A stretch of DNA of 64,000 bases from Pseudomonas salomonii (GCF_900107155.1 NZ_FNOX01000010.1:62001-126000); one strand, 5' to 3'. Positions 1-9,395 are shown, counted from the first letter of the stretch. The notes: generated by a model from the sequence alone, not told the origin. Program-made: numbers and translations.

Positions 1-187
1 CCAACTGGGCAAAAGCCTCGGCATGCAGGTGATTGCCGAAGGCGTGGAAACCGCCGAGCAGGAGGCCTATATCATTTCCGAAGGTTGCCATGAAGGCCAG
101 GGCTACCATTACAGCAAACCGCTGCAGGCCCGTGAGCTGGCGGCGTTTTTGAAACAGTCCGAGCGCAACAACGCGGCGATTCTCTGA
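1..187 (+). CDS. EAL-domain protein, C-terminal end (cut by window edge)
   Basis: The frame is open from base 2 and gives the last 61 residues of an EAL domain, the c-di-GMP phosphodiesterase fold. The visible part holds the conserved stretch VIAEGVET, followed by a GCHEGQGYHYSKPL segment that corresponds to the usual 'G.. .QGY.. .KPL' end of EAL domains. The catalytic EAL signature itself and any GGDEF, PAS or membrane part lie upstream of the window. Hydrolysis of c-di-GMP is therefore inferred from the family only. The stop at 185-187 is followed by an AT-rich gap before the imelysin gene. Confidence 0.85.
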   Translation, partial: QLGKSLGMQVIAEGVETAEQEAYIISEGCHEGQGYHYSKPLQARELAAFLKQSERNNAAIL

Positions 188-314
188 ACCGATAAATCGA
201 TACCAAATATTTCCCTCGCATAAACCTTTACACAAAATGCAAATCTTTCGCATTATGTCGCAGTTTTTGCGCTTCCCCGCGCGCCCTATCAACAACCGAA
301 GCAGGATGTTCGCC

Positions 315-1658
<1,344 letters not shown>

Positions 1659-1676
1659 TTGATCCTGCGCTGAACA

Positions 1677-1701
1677 AGGCGACCTTCGGGTCGCCTTTTT
1701 T
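1677..1701 (+). terminator. Rho-independent terminator after imelysin gene
   Basis: Perfect 8-bp stem AGGCGACC/GGTCGCCT (1677-1684 with 1689-1696), stable TTCG tetraloop, and a T run to 1701. It lies 18 bp after the imelysin stop. Confidence 0.9.
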
Positions 1702-1819
1702 GTGCGTTCTGCCGACCGCCCAGCTCCCACAGTGGAACTGCATCGCGTCGGACACCCCGGTTTACAAGACCTGCGCCGCAGGTAGAATGGCGCCACTCTC
1801 TCAAACCCGAGCTTTCTTC

Positions 1820-3274
1820 ATGGCGTTGCCGACCCTACGCATCATCGGTTTCATCATCGGCATCTTCCTGATCACCCTCGCGATCGCCATGGTCGTCCCG
1901 ATGGCCACCCTGGTGATCTTCGAACGCACCAGCGACCTGCCCTCGTTCCTGTGGGCCAGCATGATCACCTTCCTGGCCGGCCTGGCGCTGGTCATTCCTG
2001 GCCGCCCTGAACACGTGCACCTGCGCCCCCGGGACATGTACCTGCTGACCGTCACCAGCTGGCTGGTGGTGTGCATCTTCGCCGCGCTGCCGTTTTTGCT
2101 GACCCAGCACATCAGCTACACCGACTCGTTCTTTGAAAGCATGTCGGGCATCACCGCCACCGGCTCCACGGTACTGAGCGGGCTGGACAGCATGTCCCCC
2201 GGCATCCTGATGTGGCGCTCGCTGTTGCACTGGCTGGGCGGCATCGGCTTTATCGGCATGGCGGTAGCGATCCTGCCGCTGCTGCGCATTGGTGGCATGC
2301 GCCTGTTCCAGACCGAATCCTCGGACCGCTCGGAAAAGGTCATGCCGCGCTCGCACATGGTGGCGCGCCTGATCGTGGCGGCGTATGTCGGCATCACCAT
2401 CCTGGGCAGCCTGGCGTTCTGGTGGGCCGGGATGGGCTTGTTTGATGCGATCAACCACGCGATGTCAGCAATTTCCACCGGCGGGTTTTCCACCTCCGAT
2501 GAATCCCTGGCCCACTGGAAACAACCCGCGGTGCACTGGGTGGCGGTGGTGGTGATGATCCTCGGCAGCTTGCCGTTCACCCTGTATGTAGCCACATTGC
2601 GTGGCAACCGCCGGGCGCTGATCAAGGATCAGCAAGTGCAAGGCTTGCTCGGTTTGCTGATCGTGACATGGCTGGTACTCGGCACCTGGTACTGGTGGAC
2701 GACCAACCTGCACTGGCTGGATGCCCTGCGCCATGTCGCCCTGAACGTGACCTCGGTGGTGACCACGACCGGCTTTGCGCTGGGGGACTACAGCCTGTGG
2801 GGCAACTTCTCGCTGATGTTGTTCTTCTACCTGGGTTTTATCGGCGGCTGTTCGGGCTCGACGGCGGGCGGGATCAAGATCTTCCGCTTCCAGGTCGCCT
2901 ATATCCTGCTCAAGGCCAACTTGAATCAGTTGATCCATCCACGCGCGGTGATCAAGCAGAAGTACAACGGCCACCGTCTCGACGAAGAGATCGTGCGCTC
3001 GATCCTGACCTTTTCGTTTTTCTTCGCTATCACCATCTGCGCCATCGCCCTGGCCCTGTCGCTGCTGGGGCTGGACTGGATGACCGCACTGACCGGTGCC
3101 GCCAGCACCGTGTCCGGCGTCGGCCCCGGCCTTGGCGAAACCATCGGCCCGGCCGGTAACTTCGCCAGCCTGCCGGATGCGGCCAAGTGGATCTTGTCAT
3201 TGGGCATGTTGCTGGGCAGGTTGGAGATTATTACCGTGTTTGTTCTGTGCATTCCGGCGTTTTGGCGCCACTGA
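1820..3274 (+). CDS. trkH: TrkH-family potassium uptake protein
   Basis: The product is a 484-residue inner-membrane K+ channel subunit of the Trk/Ktr superfamily, which works with the cytosolic NAD-binding TrkA subunit (not in this window). Hydrophobic segments run throughout. The repeated membrane-P-loop units can be seen by their selectivity-filter-like glycines, for example GITATGST, ISTGGFST, VVTTTGFA and AASTVSGVGP. The length equals the usual 483-485 for gammaproteobacterial TrkH. ATG 1820 begins MALPTLRIIGF, the expected cytoplasmic start. The last 44 bases overlap the 3' end of the convergent AraC-type gene. Confidence 0.93.
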   Translation: MALPTLRIIGFIIGIFLITLAIAMVVPMATLVIFERTSDLPSFLWASMITFLAGLALVIPGRPEHVHLRPRDMYLLTVTSWLVVCIFAALPFLLTQHISYTDSFFESMSGITATGSTVLSGLDSMSPGILMWRSLLHWLGGIGFIGMAVAILPLLRIGGMRLFQTESSDRSEKVMPRSHMVARLIVAAYVGITILGSLAFWWAGMGLFDAINHAMSAISTGGFSTSDESLAHWKQPAVHWVAVVVMILGSLPFTLYVATLRGNRRALIKDQQVQGLLGLLIVTWLVLGTWYWWTTNLHWLDALRHVALNVTSVVTTTGFALGDYSLWGNFSLMLFFYLGFIGGCSGSTAGGIKIFRFQVAYILLKANLNQLIHPRAVIKQKYNGHRLDEEIVRSILTFSFFFAITICAIALALSLLGLDWMTALTGAASTVSGVGPGLGETIGPAGNFASLPDAAKWILSLGMLLGRLEIITVFVLCIPAFWRH

Positions 3275-4289
3275 CCGTCGATGCCTGCAGCAACCGCGCC
3301 CGGTATTCGCCGGGCGTGACGTCGAACCAGCGGCGGAACGCGCGGAAGAAATTGCTCGGGTCGGCAAAGCCCAACAGGTAGGCGATTTCCAGCAAGGTCA
3401 TGCTCGGCTGCGCCAGGTACTGCTCGGCAAGCTCGCGGCGCGTGTCGTCGAGCAGCGTCTGGAAACTGGTGCCCTCCTCCTGCAAACGCCGCTGCAACGT
3501 GCGCTGGGACAGGTGCAGGGTTTGCGCCACCACTTCACGCTTGGGCTCGCCCTGGGGCAGCAGGCGGCACAGCACCTGGCGCGCCTTGTGGGTCACGCGG
3601 CTCTCGGAAAACCGTGCCAGGTATTCGCCGGCAAATCGATCATGCAGCAACGCCATGGCTTCATTGGCGGTGGGCAGCGGCGCATCCATGTCGGCCTGCT
3701 CGAAAATCAGCGCATCGTAAGGCGCATTGAACTCCATCGGCGCGTGGAAGGCCTGCTTATAGGGCGCAAGGTCAGCCGGTTGATCGCCTTGCAGCACCAC
3801 CTTGCGCGGCTGCAGGGTGCGGCCGGTCAGCCAGCCGCACAAGGCCAGGGCACTGGCCAACGAGGCTTCGGCGCTTTGCCGGGTAGGCGGCAGGTGATCG
3901 CCATGCACCGTCAGAATCAGCGCATAGCCTTCAGGTAACAGGCGAAAACTCAAGTCGGCGCTTTCGGCGATGATGCGCTGGTAACGCACCAGGCGCATAA
4001 AACCTTCGGCCAGGGTGTTGCTGGACATCAAGGCGTAACCAGCCACATGAAACGACGCCGGGCGCACCACCTTGCCCATGTTCAAGCCGATCGCGGGGTT
4101 GCCTGACAACTCGACGGCGCGCTGCCACAGCCGGGTCATGGAGTCTTGCGCAAAACGTGCGTCAGGGTCACTGAGGGCGGCGTAGTCCAGGCCCAACTGC
4201 TTGAACAGGACACGGCAATCCAGGCCGTCCATTTCCAACGCTTTGACGATACCCATTGCCCAGCTTGCAGAAGTTGTTCGTTCGCTCAT
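3231..4289 (-). CDS. AraC-family transcriptional regulator (arabinose-binding-like N-domain)
   Basis: The product is 352 residues. The N-terminal ~200 residues match the type found in OruR/ArgR-like and other Pseudomonas AraC regulators ('Arabinose_bd' fold). The C-terminal ~100 residues hold two helix-turn-helix units: the first includes HLSQRTLQRRLQEEG and the second the family signature IAYLLGFADPSNFFRAFRRW. The frame ends in a poorly conserved tail that overlaps trkH by 44 bases on the opposite strand. ATG 4289 is the clear start. No target gene is obvious: the neighbours are trkH (convergent) and an Mpo1-like gene (divergent, about 160 bp away). Its ligand cannot be read from sequence. 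Confidence 0.88.
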   Translation of the reverse strand: MSERTTSASWAMGIVKALEMDGLDCRVLFKQLGLDYAALSDPDARFAQDSMTRLWQRAVELSGNPAIGLNMGKVVRPASFHVAGYALMSSNTLAEGFMRLVRYQRIIAESADLSFRLLPEGYALILTVHGDHLPPTRQSAEASLASALALCGWLTGRTLQPRKVVLQGDQPADLAPYKQAFHAPMEFNAPYDALIFEQADMDAPLPTANEAMALLHDRFAGEYLARFSESRVTHKARQVLCRLLPQGEPKREVVAQTLHLSQRTLQRRLQEEGTSFQTLLDDTRRELAEQYLAQPSMTLLEIAYLLGFADPSNFFRAFRRWFDVTPGEYRARLLQASTVSGAKTPECTEQTR

Positions 4290-4450
4290 GGCGTCTTCTT
4301 GAAAAAGGCAGGCTTAAACGGCAGCCAGGAAGCCAAGGATACTAAAGTGGCATCTATTGTCACTGGCTGTTACCACTGATCACTCTAGACTCAAATAAGC
4401 TCCCCGCCGAACACCTGTTGGGCGGCATCACCAGCCCAGGGCCGATCACT

Positions 4451-4762
4451 GTGGAAAACGTCAAAAAATTCAACAGCTTCGCTGAGTTTTACCCTTATTA
4501 CCTGAGTGAGCACGCCGACAGCACCTGCCGGCGCCTGCACTTTATCGGCACCACCCTGGTGATTGGGATTCTGGCTTATGCCATTGGCCGTGGCTCATTG
4601 GGGTTGTTGCTGGCCCTGCCGGTCGCCGGGTACACCTTTGCCTGGATCGGGCACTTCTTCTTCGAAAAGAACCGGCCGGCGACGTTTCAACATCCGTTTT
4701 ACAGTTTGCTGGGGGATTTTGTGATGTATCGCGACATGATTTTGGGGAAGGTGCCTTTTTGA
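4451..4762 (+). CDS. Mpo1-like / DUF962 small membrane protein
   Basis: The product is about 103 residues and matches the DUF962 family (yeast Mpo1/YGL010w relatives). It begins with the typical FNSFAEFYPYYLSEH segment, followed by two hydrophobic helices and the conserved GHFFFEKNRPATFQHPFYSLLGDF stretch (His, Glu-Lys-Asn-Pro). Yeast Mpo1 is an Fe(II)-dependent dioxygenase in fatty-acid alpha-oxidation; whether bacterial members do this is not established. I picked GTG 4451 (first residues MENVKKF) by family length. TTG 4418 would add 11 residues that look non-conserved. Confidence 0.8.
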   Translation: MENVKKFNSFAEFYPYYLSEHADSTCRRLHFIGTTLVIGILAYAIGRGSLGLLLALPVAGYTFAWIGHFFFEKNRPATFQHPFYSLLGDFVMYRDMILGKVPF

Positions 4763-4851
4763 GGTGTCTCTTTACCGCGGCCTGGTAGCCGACCTGAGTG
4801 GTTGGATCTAAAGCGAAAAGCGAATTTGTATCCACTGAAGATGTGCTTTTC

Positions 4852-4880
4852 TGTGGGAGCTGGCTTCGCTGTTGCGCCGG
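4852..4880 (+). repeat. Degenerate single REP-like sequence
   Basis: TGTGGGAGCTGGCTTCGC matches the head of the REP family seen as inverted pairs elsewhere in the window (for example 10907-10993). It has no opposing partner, so it is a solitary or decayed copy. The rest of 4763-5049 shows no gene. Confidence 0.55.
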
Positions 4881-5049
4881 CCCTTACCCAGCCTGCGACC
4901 CCATGCCACTTGCGTACGATAATTAAAATTCGTGCATCCACCCACATAAAATTCTTTTTGTCATTTTCAGTGCTGTATCCTGCCAAGGCTTTTTGAGAGC
5001 GCGGAATCACCTGCGATTGATAAAACAGATCTTGCGAGGAGCGACGACG

Positions 5050-5178
5050 ATGCACGAGATACCTAATCTCCCCTTCCCAAGCCTGCACCCAACTGAGCAG
5101 CCAACACCGCAGCAGGCCAGTGATAAACAGCCTGAGGCCAAAGAAGCAAAACCAGTCGACAGCAAGCGCCAGGACTGA
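5050..5178 (+). CDS. Small hydrophilic protein, 42 residues, function unknown
   Basis: This short frame begins MHEIPNLPFPSLHP and is rich in Pro, Gln, Lys and Glu, with no membrane segment or cysteine. I accept it because a strong ribosome site (GCGAGGAG, 5033-5040) sits about 9 bases before the ATG. The composition looks like a soluble, probably disordered Pseudomonas small protein. The function is not known to me. Confidence 0.55.
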   Translation: MHEIPNLPFPSLHPTEQPTPQQASDKQPEAKEAKPVDSKRQD

Positions 5179-5249
5179 CGCCGTACCAGACCGTGTGGAA
5201 AGCGCACTTCAAGCGCTTTCCACACTGCCTGAATCACCGAGACCCCGCC

Positions 5250-5432
5250 ATGACCGACACCCTCCCCGACACCCCCGACGCCGCAGTACTCGACGCTGCC
5301 TTGCAGATGATCGAAGTCTGGAACCGCCTCAGCGCCGACAAACAAGCCCTGTTGCTCAAGCGTTTCGGTACCCAGGAAAACGCCCTGGCCGCCCTGGTGA
5401 CCACGCAAATGCTGGCTCCGCCTCAAGCCTGA
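5250..5432 (+). CDS. Small conserved-looking acidic protein, 60 residues
   Basis: Starting at ATG 5250 the frame gives MTDTLPDTPDAAVLD, then an amphipathic helical region rich in Leu/Ala (MIEVWNRLSADKQALLLKRF). There is no signal peptide, cysteine or membrane helix. Spacing and the helical pattern suggest a real gene, but the ribosome site before it (GAG at 5240-5242) is weak. No family is recognised. It lies 71 bases after the other small gene and could share its transcript. Confidence 0.5.
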   Translation: MTDTLPDTPDAAVLDAALQMIEVWNRLSADKQALLLKRFGTQENALAALVTTQMLAPPQA

Positions 5433-5535
5433 GGTCTTTTTGCGCTGACGTTTTGCTTTTTACCGCCCTGCCCAAGCCAAAGCATCGGTATCATTAGCAG
5501 CCTATCTTTACCTGCTGCGACGGTGGACTTCCCCC

Positions 5536-6732
5536 ATGCCAGATACCCAGCGCCCCATGGCGGTCACGCTGCAAGTCGTTTCTATCGTGCTGTTTACCTT
5601 TATCGGCTACCTCAACATCGGCATTCCCCTGGCCGTATTGCCAGGTTACGTGCACAGCCAACTGGGCTATGGCGCGGTCATCGCGGGCTTGGTGATCAGC
5701 GTGCAATACCTGGCCACCCTGCTGAGCCGTCCGTATGCCGGCAAAATCATCGATAACCTGGGCAGCAAGCGCGCGGTGCTGATCGGCCTGGTCGGTTGCG
5801 GCCTGAGCGGCGTATTCATGTTGCTGGCGGCGTGGTTTTCCAGCCTGCCGGGCGTCAGCCTGATCAGCCTGCTGATTGGCCGGCTGGTGCTGGGCAGCGC
5901 GGAAAGCCTGGTGGGCTCCGGCGCCATCGGCTGGGGCATCGGCCGGGTCGGCGCCGCCAACACGGCCAAGGTTATCTCGTGGAATGGCATCGCCAGCTAT
6001 GGCGCGCTGGCCATCGGTGCGCCGCTGGGTGTGCTGCTGGTCAGCCACTTGGGGCTGTGGAGCATGGGCGTCAGCATCATCCTGCTGGCGGTGCTCGGCG
6101 TGCTGCTGGCCTGGAACAAGGAAGCCGCGCCCATTGTGGCCGGCGTGCGCCTGCCCTTCATGAATGTGCTGGGCCGCGTGCTGCCACACGGCTGCGCCCT
6201 GGCATTGGGTTCGATCGGCTTTGGCACTATCGCGACGTTTATCACGCTGTATTACACCACCCAGAGTTGGGACAACGCGGTGTGGGCCTTGAGCCTGTTC
6301 GGCGCCAGTTTTATCGGCGCACGCCTGCTATTCGGCAATTTGATCAACCGGATTGGCGGCTTTCGTGTAGCAATTGCCTGCCTGTCGGTAGAAGCCCTCG
6401 GCCTGCTGCTGCTGTGGCTGGCACCCGACGCGCAATGGGCGCTGGCCGGTGCGGCGTTGAGCGGGTTTGGCTTTTCGCTGGTGTTTCCAGCTCTCGGCGT
6501 AGAAGCCGTCAACCTGGTGCCGGCCTCCAGCCGGGGCGCGGCGGTGGGGGCTTATTCGCTGTTTATCGACTTGTCGTTGGGTATCACCGGCCCACTGGCC
6601 GGGGCGGTGGCGGCAGGCTTCGGCTTTGCGTCGATCTTCCTGTTTGCTGCCCTGGCTGCCGTCGGCGGCTTACTGTTGAGTGTGTATTTGTACCGGCAAG
6701 CACCCAAGGCCCGCGAGGCCAGAGACGCCTAG
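5536..6732 (+). CDS. MFS transporter, YfcJ/YhhS-like
   Basis: The product is a 398-residue major-facilitator protein with 12 predicted hydrophobic helices. The loop after helix 2 carries the MFS A-motif in the form SRPYAGKIIDNLGSKRAV, and a second version is visible in the C-half (NLINRIGGFR). Length and motifs resemble the UPF0226 (YfcJ/YhhS) exporter group, whose substrates are poorly defined (arabinose-efflux-like). ATG 5536 gives the expected short cytosolic start. The stop overlaps the convergent arfB stop by 4 bases. Confidence 0.85.
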   Translation: MPDTQRPMAVTLQVVSIVLFTFIGYLNIGIPLAVLPGYVHSQLGYGAVIAGLVISVQYLATLLSRPYAGKIIDNLGSKRAVLIGLVGCGLSGVFMLLAAWFSSLPGVSLISLLIGRLVLGSAESLVGSGAIGWGIGRVGAANTAKVISWNGIASYGALAIGAPLGVLLVSHLGLWSMGVSIILLAVLGVLLAWNKEAAPIVAGVRLPFMNVLGRVLPHGCALALGSIGFGTIATFITLYYTTQSWDNAVWALSLFGASFIGARLLFGNLINRIGGFRVAIACLSVEALGLLLLWLAPDAQWALAGAALSGFGFSLVFPALGVEAVNLVPASSRGAAVGAYSLFIDLSLGITGPLAGAVAAGFGFASIFLFAALAAVGGLLLSVYLYRQAPKAREARDA

Positions 6733-7142
6733 AAGTCGACCTTGCCGCGCCCGGCCTTGATGCTGCCGCGCTTGGTCTTGGATTCCAGGCGACGCTTTTT
6801 CGAACCCAGGGTGGGTTTGGTCGGGCGGCGCTTTTTTTCGACCTTGGTGGCGCTGAGGATCAACTCCACCAGGCGCTCCAGCGCATCGGCACGGTTCTGT
6901 TCCTGAGTGCGGTACTGCTGAGCCTTGAGCACCAGCACGCCTTCACTGGTGATACGAGTGTCACGCAGTGCCAGCAAACGCTCCTTGTAGAACTCCGGCA
7001 GCGATGAAGCCGGGATATCAAACCGCAGGTGCACCGCGCTCGACACCTTGTTGACGTTCTGCCCACCGGCGCCCTGGGCGCGAATGGCGGTCAACTCGAT
7101 CTCGGCATCGGGCAGGTGCACGTTGTTGGAAATTACCAGCAT
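6729..7142 (-). CDS. arfB: Peptidyl-tRNA hydrolase ArfB (ribosome rescue)
   Basis: The product is 137 residues. The catalytic GGQ motif is present as GAGGQNVNKV near residue 30, and the C-terminal tail is strongly basic (KKRRPTKPTLGSKKRRL), as in ArfB/YaeJ, where the tail enters the empty mRNA channel of stalled ribosomes. It releases peptides from non-stop complexes without a stop codon. It lacks the codon-recognition domains of RF1/RF2. The start is ATG 7142; the in-frame TTG one codon upstream is unlikely. It is convergent with the MFS gene. Confidence 0.93.
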   Translation of the reverse strand: MLVISNNVHLPDAEIELTAIRAQGAGGQNVNKVSSAVHLRFDIPASSLPEFYKERLLALRDTRITSEGVLVLKAQQYRTQEQNRADALERLVELILSATKVEKKRRPTKPTLGSKKRRLESKTKRGSIKAGRGKVDF

Positions 7143-7199
7143 CAATCAAAAACCTTAGGCAACGGGCGACAACCACAGAAACAACAAGGACGCAGGAAC

Positions 7200-7577
7200 A
7201 TGAAAAGGCTATTCATCACTGTGCTCGGCACTTTATCACTCATTCAAACGTCACTGTCCTTTGCGGACACTGCCAACGGCAAAAACCTGTATTCACAGCG
7301 ATGCGCCATGTGCCACGGCCCAGACCTCAAGGCCAGCGGGCCATTGGCCAGGAAAAGCAGCCCGCCCACGCCGGACCTCACCACACCGGCTTTCAAAAAA
7401 CGGCTGGCGGATTATCCGGGCGTGATTGTGTCTTCGGTGATCCTTCGCCCCAATGGCAACCTGATCCCCAAAACCCTGCAAAACAATGGTGTGAAGGTTG
7501 CGCCGCATGCCTGGAGCGTCAAGGATTTTCGCGACTTGAACGACTATATGAGTGGCGTTATTGCAAACAGCCGATAA
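7200..7577 (+). CDS. Periplasmic c-type cytochrome
   Basis: The product is 125 residues with a signal peptide (MKRLFITVLGTLSLIQTSLS, cleavage near FADT) and a single haem-binding CxxCH (CAMCH) about residue 37. The axial Met is likely within the loop before the C-terminal helix, but I see no Met in a typical 'NxMP' context. The second ligand is therefore uncertain. It is a class I mono-haem fold by size. It faces arfB across a 57-bp gap and is a single-gene unit. No oxidase or dehydrogenase partner is adjacent. Confidence 0.83.
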   Translation: MKRLFITVLGTLSLIQTSLSFADTANGKNLYSQRCAMCHGPDLKASGPLARKSSPPTPDLTTPAFKKRLADYPGVIVSSVILRPNGNLIPKTLQNNGVKVAPHAWSVKDFRDLNDYMSGVIANSR

Positions 7578-7586
7578 ATCTCAGCG

Positions 7587-7616
7587 CAAAAAAATACCCC
7601 TCAATGGAGGGGTATT
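7587..7616. terminator. Bidirectional terminator between cytochrome c and aroP-like gene
   Basis: 9-bp stem ATACCCCTC/GAGGGGTAT (7594-7602 with 7607-7615) with an A run on its left side, so the T run is best for the minus-strand permease gene. It lies 20 bp from the permease stop. Confidence 0.85.
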
Positions 7617-7636
7617 AATCACGGATGGAGCGCCGC

Positions 7637-9058
7637 TTACTTCAGCGCTGCACTCGCCGTGGTCAACGCAGCGTCGGCACTGCGCTTGTTCTTGATCCAG
7701 TAACACACCGCCATGAACGCTACCCACACCGGGATGGCGAACACCGACACCTGAATCCCCGGAATCATCAGCATGATCACCAGGATAAACACCACGAACG
7801 CCAGGCAGATGTAATTGCCATACGGATACCACAGCGCCTTGAACAACGGCACCTGGCCGGTGCGATTCATGTGCTGGCGAAACTTGAAGTGCGAAAAGCT
7901 GATCATCGCCCAGTTGATGACCAGGGTCGCAACCACCAGCGACATCAGCAATTCCAGCGCGTGTTGCGGGATGAAGTAGTTCATCAACACCGCCACCAGG
8001 GTGACCGCCGCCGATGCGAGGATCGAGCGCACCGGCACGCCGCGTTTGTCGATTTTGGCGAGTGCCTTGGGCGCGTCGCCCTGCTCGGCCATCCCCAGCA
8101 GCATGCGGCTGTTGCAGTAGGTGCCGCTGTTGTACACCGACAAGGCCGCCGTCAGCACCACGAAGTTGAGGATATGCGCGGCGGTGTTGCTGCCCAGCAT
8201 CGAGAACACCTGCACGAACGGGCTGCCGCTGTAGGCATCGCCGGACGCGTTAAGGGTCGCCAGCAGGCTGTCCCACGGCGTCAGCGACAACAGCACCACC
8301 AGAGCGCCGATGTAGAAAATCAGGATGCGGTAGATCACCTGATTGATCGCCTTGGGGATCACCGTACGGGGCTGGTCGGCCTCGGCGGCGGTAAAGCCAA
8401 GCATTTCCAGGCCGCCGAACGAGAACATGATGATCGCCATGGCCATCACCAAACCGCCGACGCCATGGGGGAAGAACCCACCGTGGTCCCACAGGTTGCT
8501 CACCGACGCTTGCGGGCCGCCGCTGCCGCTGACCAGCAAATAGCTGCCCAGGGCGATCATGCCGACGATGGCCACGACCTTGATGATCGCGAACCAGAAT
8601 TCGGCCTCACCGAAGACTTTGACGTTGGCCAGGTTGATCAGGTTGATCAACACGAAGAACGCCGCCGCCGAAACCCAGGTCGGGATTTCCGGCCACCAGT
8701 AGTGCACGTACTTGCCGACTGCAGTCAGCTCCGACATGCCCACCAGAATGTACAGGATCCAGCAGTTCCAGCCCGACAGGAAACCGGCGAAACCGCCCCA
8801 GTACTTGTGGGCAAAGTGGCTGAAGGAACCGGCGACCGGCTCCTCGACGATCATTTCGCCGAGCTGGCGCATGATCATGAAGGCGATGAAGCCGCAGATG
8901 GCATAACCCAGGATCATCGACGGGCCGGCGGATTTGAGCACACCGGCCGAGCCCAGGAACAGGCCGGTGCCGATGGCGCCACCGAGGGCGATCAACTGGA
9001 TATGCCGATTTTTCAGGCCGCGTTTCAGCTCGCCTGAAGAAGATTGGGGTCCACTCAT
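7637..9058 (-). CDS. aroP: AroP-type aromatic/amino-acid permease
   Basis: The product is a 473-residue 12-helix amino-acid/H+ symporter of the AAT family. The N-terminus ELKRGLKNRHIQLIALGGAI and the following GTGLFLGSAG, EEPVAGSFSHFAHKYWG and SFGGLEMLGFTAAEA are close to E. coli AroP/PheP. I therefore favour aromatic amino acids as substrate, with Pro or GABA permeases as the alternative. ATG 9058 is used; upstream in-frame codons are not supported. The 5' region (9059-9446) is exceptional: TyrR-like boxes, a TACAAT -10, a multi-armed RNA fold and a short upstream frame, each listed separately. Its terminator is shared with the cytochrome gene. Confidence 0.85.
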   Translation of the reverse strand: MSGPQSSSGELKRGLKNRHIQLIALGGAIGTGLFLGSAGVLKSAGPSMILGYAICGFIAFMIMRQLGEMIVEEPVAGSFSHFAHKYWGGFAGFLSGWNCWILYILVGMSELTAVGKYVHYWWPEIPTWVSAAAFFVLINLINLANVKVFGEAEFWFAIIKVVAIVGMIALGSYLLVSGSGGPQASVSNLWDHGGFFPHGVGGLVMAMAIIMFSFGGLEMLGFTAAEADQPRTVIPKAINQVIYRILIFYIGALVVLLSLTPWDSLLATLNASGDAYSGSPFVQVFSMLGSNTAAHILNFVVLTAALSVYNSGTYCNSRMLLGMAEQGDAPKALAKIDKRGVPVRSILASAAVTLVAVLMNYFIPQHALELLMSLVVATLVINWAMISFSHFKFRQHMNRTGQVPLFKALWYPYGNYICLAFVVFILVIMLMIPGIQVSVFAIPVWVAFMAVCYWIKNKRSADAALTTASAALK

Positions 9059-9076
9059 GAAAAGGGTCTCACGCAA

Positions 9077-9141
9077 GGTTTGAGAATGTCGAATGCAGGT
9101 TGCTGCCTTGAATTACCGACTCAAGCAGCGCCGCTCAAACC
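9077..9141 (-). promoter_or_regulatory. Leader hairpin just before aroP-like start
   Basis: On the minus strand GGTTTGAG (9141-9134) pairs perfectly with CTCAAACC (9084-9077). Inside it, GCTGC plus TTGA (9129-9121) pairs with TCAA plus GGCAGC (9111-9102). The result is a long two-part hairpin ending 18 bases before the ATG. The stop codon of the upstream 23-codon frame (9113-9115) lies in its apical loop. A ribosome on that frame would therefore open this structure. A role in coupling is inference. Confidence 0.55.
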
Positions 9142-9184
9142 CCAGCGCAGGCACCAGGAGTACAGCGTACTTTCTAACGGTCAT
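9113..9184 (-). CDS. Upstream short frame (23 residues) in aroP-like leader
   Basis: ATG 9184 to TAA 9113 encodes MTVRKYAVLLVPALGFERRC plus three residues. An AGGTG ribosome site stands 6 bases before the ATG. The preceding AAAAACAAAC stretch matches the AAnAAnAA type of Hfq/Crc-binding sequence described in Pseudomonas. The frame sits between the multi-armed RNA fold and the permease start, and its stop lies in the loop of the next hairpin, a leader-peptide-like arrangement. It holds only one Phe and one Tyr, so simple Phe attenuation is not evident. Translation is unproven. Confidence 0.4.
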   Translation of the reverse strand: MTVRKYAVLLVPALGFERRCLSR

Positions 9185-9205
9185 GCGTCACCTGTTTGTT
9201 TTTAT

Positions 9206-9310
9206 CTGTGACGAAATCGAACCCGTCCGACTCGTGGCCGGACGGAGTGATCAGGGTTAGTAAACCCTGAGGTCTTGGCCTTATGCGTGGATACGCAAGG
9301 GGGGTCACAG
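9206..9310 (-). ncRNA. Four-way-junction-like structured leader RNA
   Basis: Four helices with near-perfect pairing are nested in 105 bases. The closing stem is CTGTGAC/GTCACAG (9206-9212 with 9304-9310). Inside are CCGTCCG/CGGACGG (9223-9229 with 9239-9245), TCAGGGTT/AACCCTGA (9251-9258 with 9263-9270) and a bulged CTT-GCGT/ACGC-AAG arm (9280-9299). Pairing is symmetric, so the strand is not proved by the fold. I assign the minus strand because a TACAAT -10 at 9329-9324 would start RNA just 7-8 bases before the closing stem, with the permease downstream. I recognise no known riboswitch or sRNA class. Confidence 0.6.
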
Positions 9311-9323
9311 TAAAACGCGGCGC

Positions 9324-9329
9324 ATTGTA
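9324..9329 (-). promoter_or_regulatory. Putative -10 box (TACAAT) of aroP-like gene
   Basis: On the minus strand TACAAT matches the sigma-70 -10 consensus at 5 of 6 positions. No good -35 hexamer is found 16-18 bases upstream, which would fit an activator-dependent promoter. TyrR-like boxes lie about 50-120 bases upstream. Confidence 0.5.
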
Positions 9330-9377
9330 CACCGCTCGACAGCTTCAGCACGCCCCAACGGGGTGCACGGGACAAAC

Positions 9378-9395
9378 TGTCAGCTAATCCTTACA
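9378..9395. promoter_or_regulatory. TyrR/PhhR-like box 1
   Basis: TGTCAGCTAATCCTTACA fits the 18-bp TyrR-type pattern TGTAAA-N6-TTTACA at both outer ends, with two mismatches inside the arms. It is upstream of the putative aroP-like promoter. Confidence 0.4.
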
